This document shows positions 8,251 to 16,843 of a stretch of DNA of 56,674 nucleotides, piece after piece. Each line of letters starts with the position of its first letter. Positions within the stretch are counted from its first letter, which is position 1. A program made the position numbers and the translations under genes. The notes under the pieces were generated by a model. The model was not told where the DNA came from, did no database searches, and saw only the letters and a program-made list of their open reading frames with translations. Location: the NCBI GenBank assembly GCA_036454645.1, contig JAZHSQ010000010.1, forward strand, positions 1-56,674. The letters run 5' to 3'. The stretch comes from Olsenella_K sp036454645. Lineage in GTDB: Bacteria > Actinomycetota > Coriobacteriia > Coriobacteriales > Atopobiaceae.

Positions 8251-9318
8251 ATGTCGATGTCCGATGACCTCAAGGCGATCGAGGACCGGGTCCAGGAGGG
8301 GCTCGACTCCGCCACCTCCCTCGCCGACCTGGAGAGGATCCGCGTCGCGGCGCTGGGCAAGAAGGGCTCCGTCACGGCCCTCATGCACATGATGGGCAAG
8401 GTGCCGCCCGAGGAGCGCCCCGCCATGGGCAAGCTCGCCAACGCGGTGCGCGCCAACGTGGACGCCGCCATCAAGGAGCGCAAGGTCCAGCTGGCCAAGG
8501 AGGCGCTCGAGAGGCGCATCGCCACCGAGGCCGTCGACGTCACGCTGCCGGGCCGTCGCCTCTCGCCGGGCACCCAGCACCTCATCAACCAGATCCGCGA
8601 GGAGGCCGAGGACATCTTCTGCGGCCTGGGCTACACCGTCGAGGACGGCCCCTTCGTGGAGACGACCTACTACAACTTCACCGCGCTCAACGCCCCCGAG
8701 GACCATCCCAGCCGCTCGGCCAAGGACACCTTCTACGTGGTGGACAACGCGCCCGAGGGCAAGGAGGCCCACGTCCTCGGCGAGTCCGACGTCCTTCTCC
8801 GCACCCAGACCTCCGGCGTGCAGGTGCACGTGATGGAGGAGAAGAAGCCCCCCATCTACATGGTCTGTCCGGGCACGGTCTTCCGCCCCGACACCCCCGA
8901 CGCCAACCACCTGCCGCAGTTCACGCAGATGGAGGGCCTCGTCGTCGACGAGGGCATCACCTTCGGCGACCTCAAGGGCACGCTCGACTACTTCACGCGC
9001 GAGATGTTCGGCAAGGACCGCGCCACGCGCTACCGCCCGCACTTCTTCCCCTTCACCGAGCCGAGCTGCGAGGTCGATGTCTCCTGCGGCGTCTGCCACG
9101 GCAAGGGCTGCCGCTTCTGCAAGGGCACGGGCTGGCTCGAGATCCTCGGCTGCGGCATGGTCGACCCCAACGTCTTCGGCTACGTGGGCATCGACCCCGA
9201 GAAGTACTCCGGCTTCGCGTTCGGCATCGGCCTGGAGCGCGTCGCGGCCCTGCGCTACGACCTGCCCGACCTGCGCATGCTCATGACCGGCGACATGCGC
9301 TTCCTGAAGCAGTTCTAG
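8251..9318 (+). CDS. pheS: Phenylalanine--tRNA ligase alpha subunit
   Basis: The catalytic alpha subunit of the alpha2-beta2 class IIc synthetase that charges tRNA-Phe. Of 355 residues, about 1-90 form the N-terminal coiled coil (LADLERIRVAALGKKGSVTAL). The class II core follows, with TYYNFTALNAPEDHP and motif 2 around CPGTVFRPDTPDANH. Motif 3 is GFAFGIGLERVAALRY. The Cys-rich loop CGVCHGKGCRFC is common in this family. The ATG at 8251 follows GAAAGGGG; the frame is open back into the leader, but the T-box and terminator exclude an earlier start. It is cotranscribed with pheT 55 bp downstream and controlled by the T-box. Confidence 0.98.
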   Translation: MSMSDDLKAIEDRVQEGLDSATSLADLERIRVAALGKKGSVTALMHMMGKVPPEERPAMGKLANAVRANVDAAIKERKVQLAKEALERRIATEAVDVTLPGRRLSPGTQHLINQIREEAEDIFCGLGYTVEDGPFVETTYYNFTALNAPEDHPSRSAKDTFYVVDNAPEGKEAHVLGESDVLLRTQTSGVQVHVMEEKKPPIYMVCPGTVFRPDTPDANHLPQFTQMEGLVVDEGITFGDLKGTLDYFTREMFGKDRATRYRPHFFPFTEPSCEVDVSCGVCHGKGCRFCKGTGWLEILGCGMVDPNVFGYVGIDPEKYSGFAFGIGLERVAALRYDLPDLRMLMTGDMRFLKQF

Positions 9319-9373
9319 CCCGGGCGAGACAGACGAGTCGCGCGCGAGGCGCGCGAGAAAGGCAGATGTGGAC

Positions 9374-11842
9374 ATGCGCGTTTCATACGAGTGGCTGAAG
9401 ACCATGGTCGACGTGCCCGACGACCCCAAGGACCTGGTGGCGGAGTTCGTCCGCACCGGCACCGAGGTCGAGTCCGTCGAGAGGGTGGGGGCGGACCTCT
9501 CCAACGTTGTCACCGCCCGGATCGTCTCCAAGGAGCGCCACCCCGACTCCGACCACATGTGGCTGTGCAAGGTCGACGTGGGGGAGCGCAACCTCGGCGC
9601 GGACGGCAACCCCGAGCCGCTGCAGATCGTCTGCGGCGCCCAGAACTTCGAGGCGGGCGACCACGTCGTCACCGCGCTCGTGGGGGCGGTGCTGCCCGGC
9701 GGCGTGAGGATCAAGAAGTCGAAGCTGCGCGGCGTCGAGTCGTTCGGCATGAACTGCTCGGAGCGCGAGCTCGGCATGGGCAACGACCACGACGGCATCA
9801 TCATCCTGCCAAAGGACGCCCCGGTGGGCATGGACTACACGGACTACCTCGGCAGCTCCGACACCGTGATCGACTGCGAGATCACCCCCAACCGCCCGGA
9901 CTGCCTGTCCATGGTGGGCATGGCGACCGAGGTCTCGGCCGTCCTCGACGAGGACGCCCACGTCGAGCTGCCCAGGATCGCCCACGAGGACCCCTCCGCG
10001 CGCACGGCCGACCTCGTCGACGTCACCATCGAGGACCCCGCGCTCTGCCAGCGCTACACGGCGCGCGTCGTGCGCGGCGTGAGGATCGGCCCCAGCCCCG
10101 AGTGGCTCGCGCGCCGCGTCATCGCCGCGGGCAGCCGCCCCATCAACAACGTCGTCGACGTGACCAACTACGTGATGTACCTCACCGGCCAGCCGCTGCA
10201 CGCCTTCGACCTGCGCAAGCTCTCCGAGCGCGACGGCAGGCGCCACGTCGTGGTGAGGGCCGCGCACGAGGGCGAGCACGTGACCACGCTGGACGGCAAG
10301 GACCGCGCGCTCACGCCCGACATGGTCGTCATCACCGACGACGGGGTCGCGCCCGTGGCCCTGGCGGGCGTGATGGGCGGCCTCGACTCCGAGATCGACG
10401 AGGGCACCGTCGACGTCCTGCTGGAGAGCGCCGTCTTCGAGCCGGGCCACGTCAGCCGCACGAGCCGCAACCTCGACCTCATGAGCGAGGCCTCGATCCG
10501 CTACGAGCGCCAGGTCGACGCCGCCGGTTGCGCCACCGTCTCCGACGTGGCGGCCGCCCTCTTCGAGCAGTGCTGCGGCGCCACCGTGTGCGAGGGCATG
10601 GTCGACGTCTACCCCGCGCCGCCCGTGCCGGCGAGGGTCGCCCTGCGCCCGGACCGCGTGCGCGCCCTCTGCGGCGCCCCGATCGAGACCTCGTTCATGG
10701 CCGGGCGCCTGCGCCGCCTGGGCTGCGAGGTCGCGGAGGGCGCCGACGAGCACGCGCCCCTCGAGGTCGTGGCCCCCACCTCCCGTCCCGACCTCACGCG
10801 CGAGTGCGACCTCGTCGAGGAGGTCCTGCGCCTGTGGGGCGAGGGCGACGTGGAGCCGACCCTGCCTGCCGCACGCAACCACGCCGGCGGCCTCACCGTC
10901 GAGCAGCAGCGCCTGCGCCTGATCGGCCGCACCCTGCGCGCCGCCGGCCTCTCCGAGACCATGACCTACAACTTCGCCGACCCGCGCGACCTCGAGCGCC
11001 TCGGCGTGCCGGACGAGGGCCGCGGCATCCCCGTCAAGATCATGCACCCGCTCGTGGCCGACCAGGGCGAGATGCGCCGCGACATGATCCCGGGCCTCCT
11101 GCGCTCGGTCGCCTACAACCTCGACCACGGCGTGCAGAACGTCCACCTCTACGAGGTCGGCCGCCTCTTCTTCGCCCACGAGCACAGGAGCCAGCCGGAC
11201 GAGCCCACCTACGTGGCGGGCGTCATGTGCGGCGCCTGGGACGACGACCAGTGGAACCACAAGTTCGGGAGGCTCGACTTCTTCGACGCGAAGGGCGTCG
11301 TGGAGACCCTGCTCGAGGCCCTGCGGCTGACCAAGGTCCGCTTCCGCGTCGCCGACGCCAAGGCCTACCCGTGGCTGCAGCCCGGCCAGGCGGCCGAGGT
11401 CCTGGCCGACGGCGCGCTGCTGGGCTGGGTCGGCAACGTCCACCCCACGTCCCTCAAGGCCTTCGACATCGACGAGCCCGTCGTGGCCTTCGAGCTCTCC
11501 GTCGACGCGCTCCTGCGCAAGGCCAGGCGCGAGCTGCCCTACCAGGACGTGCCGACGCTGCCGGGCGTCTCGGTCGACCTCGCGCTCGTCGTGGACGAGT
11601 CGATGACGGCCGAGCAGGTCATGCAGCGCATCAGGAGCGCCGGCGGCAAGCTGCTCTCCTCCGTGCGCCTCTTCGACGTCTACCGCGACGCGGCGCGCGT
11701 GGGCGAGGGCAAGAAGTCCATGGCCTTCTCGCTCGAGTACCGCGCGGCGGACCACACCCTCACCTCCGAGGAGGTCGAGAGGGCCCACGACAAGCTGGTG
11801 CAGAAGGTCATGAAGTCCACCGGCGGCGAGGTGCGCGGCTAG
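9374..11842 (+). CDS. pheT: Phenylalanine--tRNA ligase beta subunit
   Basis: The 822-residue beta subunit of PheRS, which binds tRNA and edits misactivated tyrosine. Domains in order: N-terminal region and tRNA-binding OB fold (about 40-150, with VCGAQNFEAGDHV and KKSKLRGVESFGM); B3/B4 editing domain (ITPNRPDCLSMVGMA; about 210-380); B5; the catalytic-like core; and the C-terminal anticodon-binding FDX-ACB domain ending near KVMKSTGG. The ATG at 9374 lies 11 nt after GAGAAAGG; GTG at 9368 is an alternative with 5-nt spacing. Full length, with no frameshift. It is followed by a strong terminator. Confidence 0.97.
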   Translation: MRVSYEWLKTMVDVPDDPKDLVAEFVRTGTEVESVERVGADLSNVVTARIVSKERHPDSDHMWLCKVDVGERNLGADGNPEPLQIVCGAQNFEAGDHVVTALVGAVLPGGVRIKKSKLRGVESFGMNCSERELGMGNDHDGIIILPKDAPVGMDYTDYLGSSDTVIDCEITPNRPDCLSMVGMATEVSAVLDEDAHVELPRIAHEDPSARTADLVDVTIEDPALCQRYTARVVRGVRIGPSPEWLARRVIAAGSRPINNVVDVTNYVMYLTGQPLHAFDLRKLSERDGRRHVVVRAAHEGEHVTTLDGKDRALTPDMVVITDDGVAPVALAGVMGGLDSEIDEGTVDVLLESAVFEPGHVSRTSRNLDLMSEASIRYERQVDAAGCATVSDVAAALFEQCCGATVCEGMVDVYPAPPVPARVALRPDRVRALCGAPIETSFMAGRLRRLGCEVAEGADEHAPLEVVAPTSRPDLTRECDLVEEVLRLWGEGDVEPTLPAARNHAGGLTVEQQRLRLIGRTLRAAGLSETMTYNFADPRDLERLGVPDEGRGIPVKIMHPLVADQGEMRRDMIPGLLRSVAYNLDHGVQNVHLYEVGRLFFAHEHRSQPDEPTYVAGVMCGAWDDDQWNHKFGRLDFFDAKGVVETLLEALRLTKVRFRVADAKAYPWLQPGQAAEVLADGALLGWVGNVHPTSLKAFDIDEPVVAFELSVDALLRKARRELPYQDVPTLPGVSVDLALVVDESMTAEQVMQRIRSAGGKLLSSVRLFDVYRDAARVGEGKKSMAFSLEYRAADHTLTSEEVERAHDKLVQKVMKSTGGEVRG

Positions 11843-11945
11843 CGCGGCCGGCGCCTCGCGGGGCGCGCGGGGCGCCTTGCGGAGAAGGACGTCCGACCCC
11901 GGACGGAGAGGGGCGTCCGGCCCGGACGCGCCGGGACGGGTCTCA

Positions 11946-11971
11946 GGGGGGTCGCCTGCGGGCGGCCCCCC
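11946..11971 (+). terminator. Terminator after pheT
   Basis: GGGGGGTCGCC (11946-11956) pairs with GGCGGCCCCCC (11961-11971), 11 bp with one G-T pair and a four-base loop, followed by TTCT. A second GC-rich inverted sequence lies just upstream (about 11905-11930). Together they probably end the pheST transcript. Confidence 0.75.
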
Positions 11972-12046
11972 TTCTGCGTCCCCGGGCCAGCCGGAGCCGC
12001 CCCCGTCCTCCCCAAGTTGTTCTCACAAGCGGACGATTTGTTCGAC

Positions 12047-12055
12047 TGATATGAT
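12047..12055 (+). promoter_or_regulatory. Extended -10 promoter before the phospholipase-like gene
   Basis: TGA-TATGAT at 12047-12055 is an extended -10 match, 69 bp before the GTG start at 12124. No clear -35 is present. The surrounding 12010-12060 stretch is the AT-richest part of this intergenic region. Confidence 0.5.
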
Positions 12056-12123
12056 TCTGAGGCGTAGTGCCGTCAGGGGACGATGCCGTCAGGCCCGTTC
12101 CCGGAGCCGGGAGGGGGCGAGCC

Positions 12124-13023
12124 GTGCCGAGCTGGAACATACACACAGCCCACGTCGAGCGGCTCCTCGCCGAGTACGGCGCGGACGCCCTCGGCGTCCG
12201 CGACGCCGACGCCTTCCTCTTCGGCAACCTGCTGCCCGACGTCTACGTGGGCTACATGGTCCCCGACGTCAGCCACAAGATCCGCTACCGCACGACCCAC
12301 TTCGCGGACCCCGCCTTCATCCCCACGCCGCACTTCGGCTACTTCGCGGCCATCTACGTGGACGGTCGCGACGCCTCCGACGTCACGCTCGGCGCCTGGG
12401 CCCACCTCGTGGCGGACCACATCTACAACCGGGAGACGCGCAGGTTCATCGACGCGATCGGCGTGAGGCCGGGGAACGAGACCCGCGTGCGCAAGCAGGG
12501 CGACTTCGACCTGTTCGGCCGCACGCTCGAGATCTCGAGCGCGCCCGAGGCCACGCCAGGGCTGCTCGGGCAGGCGGCGGGGTTCCCGCAGTACGCGGTG
12601 GCCGCCGCGGACGCGCGCGCCGCCGCGCGGGTCGCCCGCGACGTCGTGCGCGCCAACCGCGAGCGGCACGTCGGCGGCACGCCCGCGTACAGCCTCCTCA
12701 CGCCCGAGTTCTTCTCGCACACCTACGACCTGGTGGACGAGGCCATCGCGGCCGGCCTGCTCGCCCACGCGCGCACGGGCTCCACGGCCCCCGGCATGAG
12801 GCGGGCCATACCGGGCTACCGCGCGCTCGACGCGCAGGAGGCCCTCATCGCCGTGGCGGACGCCGAGCGCAGGGGCGCCGAGTCCGACTCCAGGCTGGAG
12901 GCGCGCGGCGTGGATGTGCCCTTCGCGGACGAGGTCGTGCCCGCGCCCGTCTGCGTGCCCGAGCCCGCCCGCGCGCCCGAGCCCCTGCCACCGCACCACG
13001 ACAGCACCCCGAAGGACCGATGA
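12124..13023 (+). CDS. Zinc-dependent phospholipase C-like family protein
   Basis: A 299-residue soluble protein resembling the zinc-dependent phospholipase C / S1-P1 nuclease fold (PF00882-like). Potential metal-ligand blocks are WNIHTAHVERLL at the N-terminus, FGNLLPDVYVGYM, TTHFADP and GAWAHLVADHIYN. The last 30 residues are Pro/Ala-rich and probably disordered. The GTG at 12124 with GGGAGGGGG upstream gives the family-like start; there is no signal peptide. The stop overlaps the start of the next gene (TGA within ATGATG), so translation of the two is probably coupled. Actual substrate unknown; many relatives in anaerobes are uncharacterised and may not be lipases. Confidence 0.75.
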   Translation: MPSWNIHTAHVERLLAEYGADALGVRDADAFLFGNLLPDVYVGYMVPDVSHKIRYRTTHFADPAFIPTPHFGYFAAIYVDGRDASDVTLGAWAHLVADHIYNRETRRFIDAIGVRPGNETRVRKQGDFDLFGRTLEISSAPEATPGLLGQAAGFPQYAVAAADARAAARVARDVVRANRERHVGGTPAYSLLTPEFFSHTYDLVDEAIAAGLLAHARTGSTAPGMRRAIPGYRALDAQEALIAVADAERRGAESDSRLEARGVDVPFADEVVPAPVCVPEPARAPEPLPPHHDSTPKDR

Positions 13024-13762
13024 TGCCCAAGCTCGAGAAGAGGGCCGGCTCCCTGCTCTACGTGCAGGTCTCCGACTACGTCCGCGAGAAGATCTACTCC
13101 AAGGAGTGGGGGGTGGACGCGCCCATCCCCTCGGAGCACGAGCTCATGGGCATGCTGGGCCTCTCGCGCGGCACGGTGCAGAAGGGCATCCGCAAGCTGG
13201 TCGACGAGGGGCTCCTCGTGCAGCAGCGCGGGCGGGGCACCTTCGTCACGCAGCCGCTCATCGCGCGGCCCAGCTCCAACCGGCTCCTCTCCTTCGCGGA
13301 GTCCATGAGCGCCCAGGGCATCGAGTTCGAGACCCGCGTGGTGGACGAGCGGGTGGAGCCGGCCAACCTCGTCTGCGCGGAGAACCTGGGGATCGAGGAG
13401 GGGGAGGACTACCTCTACCTCGCGCGCGTCCGCTACGCCTACCACCACCCGGTGATGTTCATCGAGAGCCACCTCAACCTGCGCGCCTGCCCCGGCATCG
13501 AGGACGCGGACTTCTCGCGCGAGGGGCTGTTCGCGGCCGCCGAGCGCACGAGCGGTCAGGGCATCGGCAGGAGCGAGATGGCCTACAGCGCCCGCACGGC
13601 GGGCAAGCGCCGCGGACAGTGGCTCGAGTGCGACGAGGCGCGCCCGTCCTCGACCTCGACCAGCTCGTGCGCCTCGCCGACGGGACGCCCTTCGAGTGGG
13701 GCAGCGTCTGGCTGCCGGCCAACCGCTGCGTCATCTCCAGCGAGACCGTCCGCGAGGGGTAG
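13023..13762 (+). pseudogene. GntR/HutC regulator interrupted by a -1 frameshift
   Basis: The reading frame from ATG 13023 (or 13020) encodes a GntR winged helix (LPS/IPSEHELMGMLGLSRGTVQKG). Most of a UTRA domain follows, to about WLECDEA at 13640. The conserved end of the domain, APVLDLDQLVRLADGTPFEW through NRCVISSETVREG, continues in another frame to the stop at 13760-13762. One missing G near 13637-13638 (GACGAGGCG instead of GACGAGGGCG) explains the shift. Without correction the protein runs on with unrelated Ser/Arg-rich sequence to 13871. It is either a true inactivating mutation or a sequencing error. The intact protein would be about 246 residues, the normal family length. It overlaps the preceding gene. 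Confidence 0.8.
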
Positions 13763-13846
13763 CGCCCGGGGACGCCGCGGGCGGCGTGTCGGGTCTGAGG
13801 AGTGCGCGCCGGCGGGCGCGGGGCGGGCGTCGCGGTCGCCGCGCGT

Positions 13847-13855
13847 TGCTATGAT
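13847..13855 (+). promoter_or_regulatory. Extended -10 promoter of ferritin
   Basis: TGC-TATGAT at 13847-13855, 57 bp before the ferritin ATG. No -35 hexamer is visible. It has the same architecture as the pheS leader promoter. Confidence 0.55.
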
Positions 13856-13911
13856 GAGTGGCGTCATCTAATGGCGACGGCATCGCTCGCGATGCGGAAA
13901 GGGGTGTCTCC

Positions 13912-14430
13912 ATGGCACTCGACAAGTCGGTCTCCGAGATCTTGAACAGGCAGATCAACAAGGAGCTCTACTCCGCCTACCTCTACCAGACCTTTGCCGA
14001 CTACTACGACGACCGTGGCCTCAAGGGCTACGCCAACTGGTACACGATCCAGGTCCAGGAGGAGGTCGACCACGCCAAGATCCTGCGTCGCTACCTGCTC
14101 GACAACGACTTCAAGCCCACGATGGAGGCCATCGACAAGCCGGACAAGACCTTCGAGACCGACCTCGAGCCGCTCGAGGCCGGCCTCGAGCACGAGCAGT
14201 ACGTGACGAGCCTCATCAACGACTGCTACGCCGCCGCCTACGCCATCCACGACTTCCGTACCATGCAGCTGCTCGACTGGTTCGTGAAGGAGCAGGGCGA
14301 GGAGGAGACCAACGCCAAGGACCTGATCCAGGACTACAAGATCTTCGGCTCCACGCCGCAGGGCCTGTTCTCCCTGGACGCCAAGTACCAGACGCGCACC
14401 TACGTCCCGACCACGACGATGGCGATGTAG
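13912..14430 (+). CDS. ftnA: Non-haem ferritin
   Basis: A 172-residue bacterial ferritin that forms a 24-subunit cage to oxidise and store iron. The four-helix bundle carries the ferroxidase residues in NKELYSAYLYQTFADYY, in EEVDHAKILRRYL and in WFVKEQGEEETNAKDLI. Length and motifs match FtnA rather than bacterioferritin: there is no haem-ligand Met context and no Dps-type N-terminus. The ATG at 13912 is preceded by GGAAAGGGG. It is a single-gene unit with its own extended -10 promoter and a terminator behind it. Codon use is extremely biased, as for a highly expressed gene. Confidence 0.95.
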   Translation: MALDKSVSEILNRQINKELYSAYLYQTFADYYDDRGLKGYANWYTIQVQEEVDHAKILRRYLLDNDFKPTMEAIDKPDKTFETDLEPLEAGLEHEQYVTSLINDCYAAAYAIHDFRTMQLLDWFVKEQGEEETNAKDLIQDYKIFGSTPQGLFSLDAKYQTRTYVPTTTMAM

Positions 14431-14470
14431 CGCAGGCGTCCCCGCCGCCTTGCGGAGGGACATGCGAGAG

Positions 14471-14509
14471 GAGCGCGCCCGTCCCGGCTCACCCGGGGCG
14501 GGCGCGCTC
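14471..14509. terminator. Terminator between ferritin and the convergent HxlR gene
   Basis: A 17-bp stem, GAGCGCGCCCGTCCCGG (14471-14487) with 14493-14509, one G-T pair and a five-base loop, then CCCTTTC. The stem reads well in both directions and sits between two convergent genes, so it may serve both. Confidence 0.75.
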
Positions 14510-14562
14510 CCTTTCGGCGCGGCGCCCGCCCGTCGGCGCTCGCCCCGGCCAAGGCGCCCTGG

Positions 14563-15057
14563 CTAGACCTGGCCGCCGCCGGCGTCCGCGTCCCGGCGCC
14601 GCTCGAGGTAGTGGGTGCCCCAGGCCTGGATCTGGTCGAGGACGGGCTTGAAGGACTCGCCCAGGTCCGTGAGGGAGTACTCGACCCTCGGCGGCACCTC
14701 GGGGAAGATCCGGCGCCGCACCATGCCGTGCGCCTCGAGGTAGCGGAGCTGGCTCGTCAGCGTGGCCGCCGTGAGCTGCGGCAGGCGCCTGCGCAGCTCG
14801 TTGAAGCGCAGCGGGCCCTCCGAGAGGTGGTGCAGCACGAGGATGGACCACTTGCCCTGCAGGAGCTGCTGCACCGTGACGAAGGGGCAGGGCGCCCCGC
14901 CCGCGCCGGCGGCGGCCGCGTCCGCCTTCGCGCCCGTGGCGCCGTTTGCGCCCGTGCCCGTGGCGCCCGCGCGCCGCTCGAGCCCCAGGACCGCCCCCGC
15001 GCCGAAGTCCCTCTCGCGCAGGAGCTCCTCCTCGCCTGCGGCCGGCGTCCCGGCCAT
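14563..15057 (-). CDS. HxlR-family transcriptional regulator
   Basis: A winged-helix regulator of the HxlR/YodB type, which often senses electrophiles or quinones through an N-terminal cysteine. The core (CPFVTVQQLLQGKWSILVLHHL, FNELRRRLPQLTAATLTSQLRYLE, RVEYSLTDLGES) is complete. Its conserved Cys opens the domain. The region before the Cys is a ~50-residue Ala/Gly-rich extension of doubtful reality. I chose ATG 15057; GTG 15069 or TTG 15111 are possible. It diverges from the dioxygenase gene, and the direct repeats GTACTARGTAT at 15113-15123 and 15174-15184 between them look like its operators. Probably regulates itself and the dioxygenase/nitroreductase genes. Confidence 0.85.
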   Translation of the reverse strand: MAGTPAAGEEELLRERDFGAGAVLGLERRAGATGTGANGATGAKADAAAAGAGGAPCPFVTVQQLLQGKWSILVLHHLSEGPLRFNELRRRLPQLTAATLTSQLRYLEAHGMVRRRIFPEVPPRVEYSLTDLGESFKPVLDQIQAWGTHYLERRRDADAGGGQV

Positions 15058-15112
15058 CGCCTCGTCGCGCACCTCGCGGCACCCCCGTCCTTCTCGCCCG
15101 GTATCCTCCAAG

Positions 15113-15184
15113 GTACTAGGTATGGCGAAAGATTGCTCTTGCGCCGGTCCCGCTCCCTGTCACAATTCTAACTGTACTAAGTAT
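15113..15184. promoter_or_regulatory. Paired HxlR-type operator sites
   Basis: GTACTAGGTAT (15113-15123) and GTACTAAGTAT (15174-15184) are near-identical and 61 bp apart, six helical turns. They lie in the divergent region between the HxlR gene and the dioxygenase gene. Each is a short quasi-palindrome of the TACTNNGTA kind. I infer one site controls each gene; binding was not tested. Confidence 0.6.
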
Positions 15185-15226
15185 CGATTCAATACCTTGC
15201 GCCAGCGCAGGGGAGAGGGGGTCGCC

Positions 15227-16021
15227 ATGGCAGGGAGGATGCCGGCGGTGTTCATGGGGCACGGCAGCCCCATGCTCGCCCTGGAGGACAGCGGCAGGAC
15301 GCGGGCGCTCGCGCGCCTGGGGGAGAGGATCGTCGAGCGCCACGGCCACCCCAAGGCCGCACTGATGGTCTCCGCGCACTGGTTCACCCCGGGCTGGCTC
15401 GTCCAGACCGAGGAGGAGCCCGAGCAGGTCTACGACATGTACGGCTTCCCCCAGGAGCTCTACGACTTCAAGTACCCCGCGAAGGGCTGCCCCGAGCTGG
15501 GCCGGCGCGTGCTCGCCCTGGCCGGCGAGGGCTTTGAGGTCGAGGAGGACGCGGAGCGCTCCTGGGGCATCGACCACGGCGCGTGGACCACGCTCGCCCA
15601 CCTCTTCCCCAAGGCGGACGTGCCCGTGGCGCAGCTGTCCGTGAGCAGGGCCGCGGGGCTCGCGGCCTCCTACGAGGCCGGCCGCAGGCTCGCCGCCCTG
15701 CGCGACGAGGGCTACCTGCTGCTCGCGAGCGGCAACGTGGTGCACAACCTCTACCGCGTCGACTGGGGCATGCCCGACGAGGGCTTCGACTGGGCGAGCC
15801 GCTTCGACGGCGCCGTCCGCGACCTCGTGCTCGCCCGCGACGACGAGCGCCTCGTCCACGCCGACGAGCTGGCGGACTACAGGAGGGCGGCGCCGACCCC
15901 CGAGCACTTCCTGCCGCTGGAGTACGTGCTCGGCGCGACGGAGGGCGAGGTGCCCGAGGTGCTGAACGAGGGCTGCGACCTGGGCGCCGTCTCCATGACG
16001 AGCTACGCGTTCGGCGTGTGA
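15227..16021 (+). CDS. Extradiol ring-cleavage dioxygenase, 4,5-DOPA dioxygenase (YgiD/LigB) family
   Basis: A 264-residue class III extradiol dioxygenase-like protein. Metal-binding histidines are visible in FMGHGSP (start), VSAHWFTPG and SWGIDHGAWTTLAHLFP; SGNVVHNLY holds a further conserved His. The family cleaves catechol-type rings such as DOPA using zinc or iron. The ATG at 15227 follows GGGGAGAGGGGG. The gene is divergent from HxlR, with operator-like repeats between, suggesting induction by an aromatic or quinone stress compound. The nitroreductase 138 bp downstream may belong to the same response. In an anaerobe the oxygen-dependent role is uncertain; some homologues may act in detoxification only. 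Confidence 0.88.
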   Translation: MAGRMPAVFMGHGSPMLALEDSGRTRALARLGERIVERHGHPKAALMVSAHWFTPGWLVQTEEEPEQVYDMYGFPQELYDFKYPAKGCPELGRRVLALAGEGFEVEEDAERSWGIDHGAWTTLAHLFPKADVPVAQLSVSRAAGLAASYEAGRRLAALRDEGYLLLASGNVVHNLYRVDWGMPDEGFDWASRFDGAVRDLVLARDDERLVHADELADYRRAAPTPEHFLPLEYVLGATEGEVPEVLNEGCDLGAVSMTSYAFGV

Positions 16022-16159
16022 GGCGGGCCCCGGCAGGGTATAGGCAACCCAGGGGCGGCGGCCGGCGCATGCCTTGCCGGCGCCCCCCCCCGCAAGCGAT
16101 CGGCAAGACGCCGGCTGCGCGCCGGCAAGGACGTGACTACCAACGAGAAAGGAACCACC

Positions 16160-16732
16160 ATGGCAATCATCGACTCCCTGGAGCAGAGGCGCTCGGTCTA
16201 CGCGCTCAACAAGGAGCTCCCCGTGCCCGAGGACCGCGTCGTCGCGGACGTCAGGCGCATCGTCGAGCTCGTGCCCGACGCCTTCAACATGCACAGCCAG
16301 CGCGTCGTGATCGCGCTCGGCGAGAAGCAGGACCAGCTCTGGGACGCCGTCTACGACGCGTTCGGCGGCAAGGTCGCGCGCGAGAAGGTCGACGGCTTCA
16401 AGGCGGCGGCCGGCACCGTGCTCTACTTCGTGGACGAGGACGTCGTGCGCGGCCTGCAGGAGCAGTTCGCGGCCTACGCGCAGAACTTCCCCGTCTGGGC
16501 CCAGCAGTCCAACGGCATGCTGCAGCTCTCCGTCTGGGCCGGCCTCAGGGACCTCGGCATCGGCGCCAACGTCCAGCACTACAACCCCGTGATCGACGAC
16601 GCGGTGCGCAAGCTCTTCTCCGTCCCCGAGAGCTGGACGCTCGTGGCCGAGATGCCCTTCGGCGGCATCGAGGCGCCCGCGGGCGAGAAGGCCGCGGAGG
16701 ACGTCGACGCGCGCGTGAGGGTCGCCCGCTAG
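16160..16732 (+). CDS. Nitroreductase-family flavoprotein
   Basis: A 190-residue FMN-dependent oxidoreductase of the nitroreductase fold. It has the N-terminal phosphate-binding block EQRRSVYALNKELP, and HSQRVVIALGEKQDQLW. A second half contains QLSVWAGLRDLGIGANVQHYNP, which lines the flavin and dimer interface. The family reduces nitroaromatics, quinones or other electrophiles with NAD(P)H. The ATG at 16160 has GAGAAAGGA upstream. It is downstream of the ring-cleavage dioxygenase and the HxlR pair, consistent with a small electrophile-response cluster. It ends convergently with the MATE gene. True substrate unknown. Confidence 0.88.
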   Translation: MAIIDSLEQRRSVYALNKELPVPEDRVVADVRRIVELVPDAFNMHSQRVVIALGEKQDQLWDAVYDAFGGKVAREKVDGFKAAAGTVLYFVDEDVVRGLQEQFAAYAQNFPVWAQQSNGMLQLSVWAGLRDLGIGANVQHYNPVIDDAVRKLFSVPESWTLVAEMPFGGIEAPAGEKAAEDVDARVRVAR

Positions 16733-16843
16733 GGCGGGCGGCGGGCGCGCCCGCGGCGCGCCAGGCATCGTCGCACGTGGCAGGCCGGGGCCGCCGGCGT
16801 GGGGGGACCCGCGCCGGCGGCCTCGCGCCCTTCTCGCCCGCGC

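Noticed and set aside
13020..13871. Full-length GntR reading frame to 13871
   Set aside because: After 13640 the translation is Ser/Arg-rich and unlike any UTRA domain, whereas the conserved ending is present in another frame.
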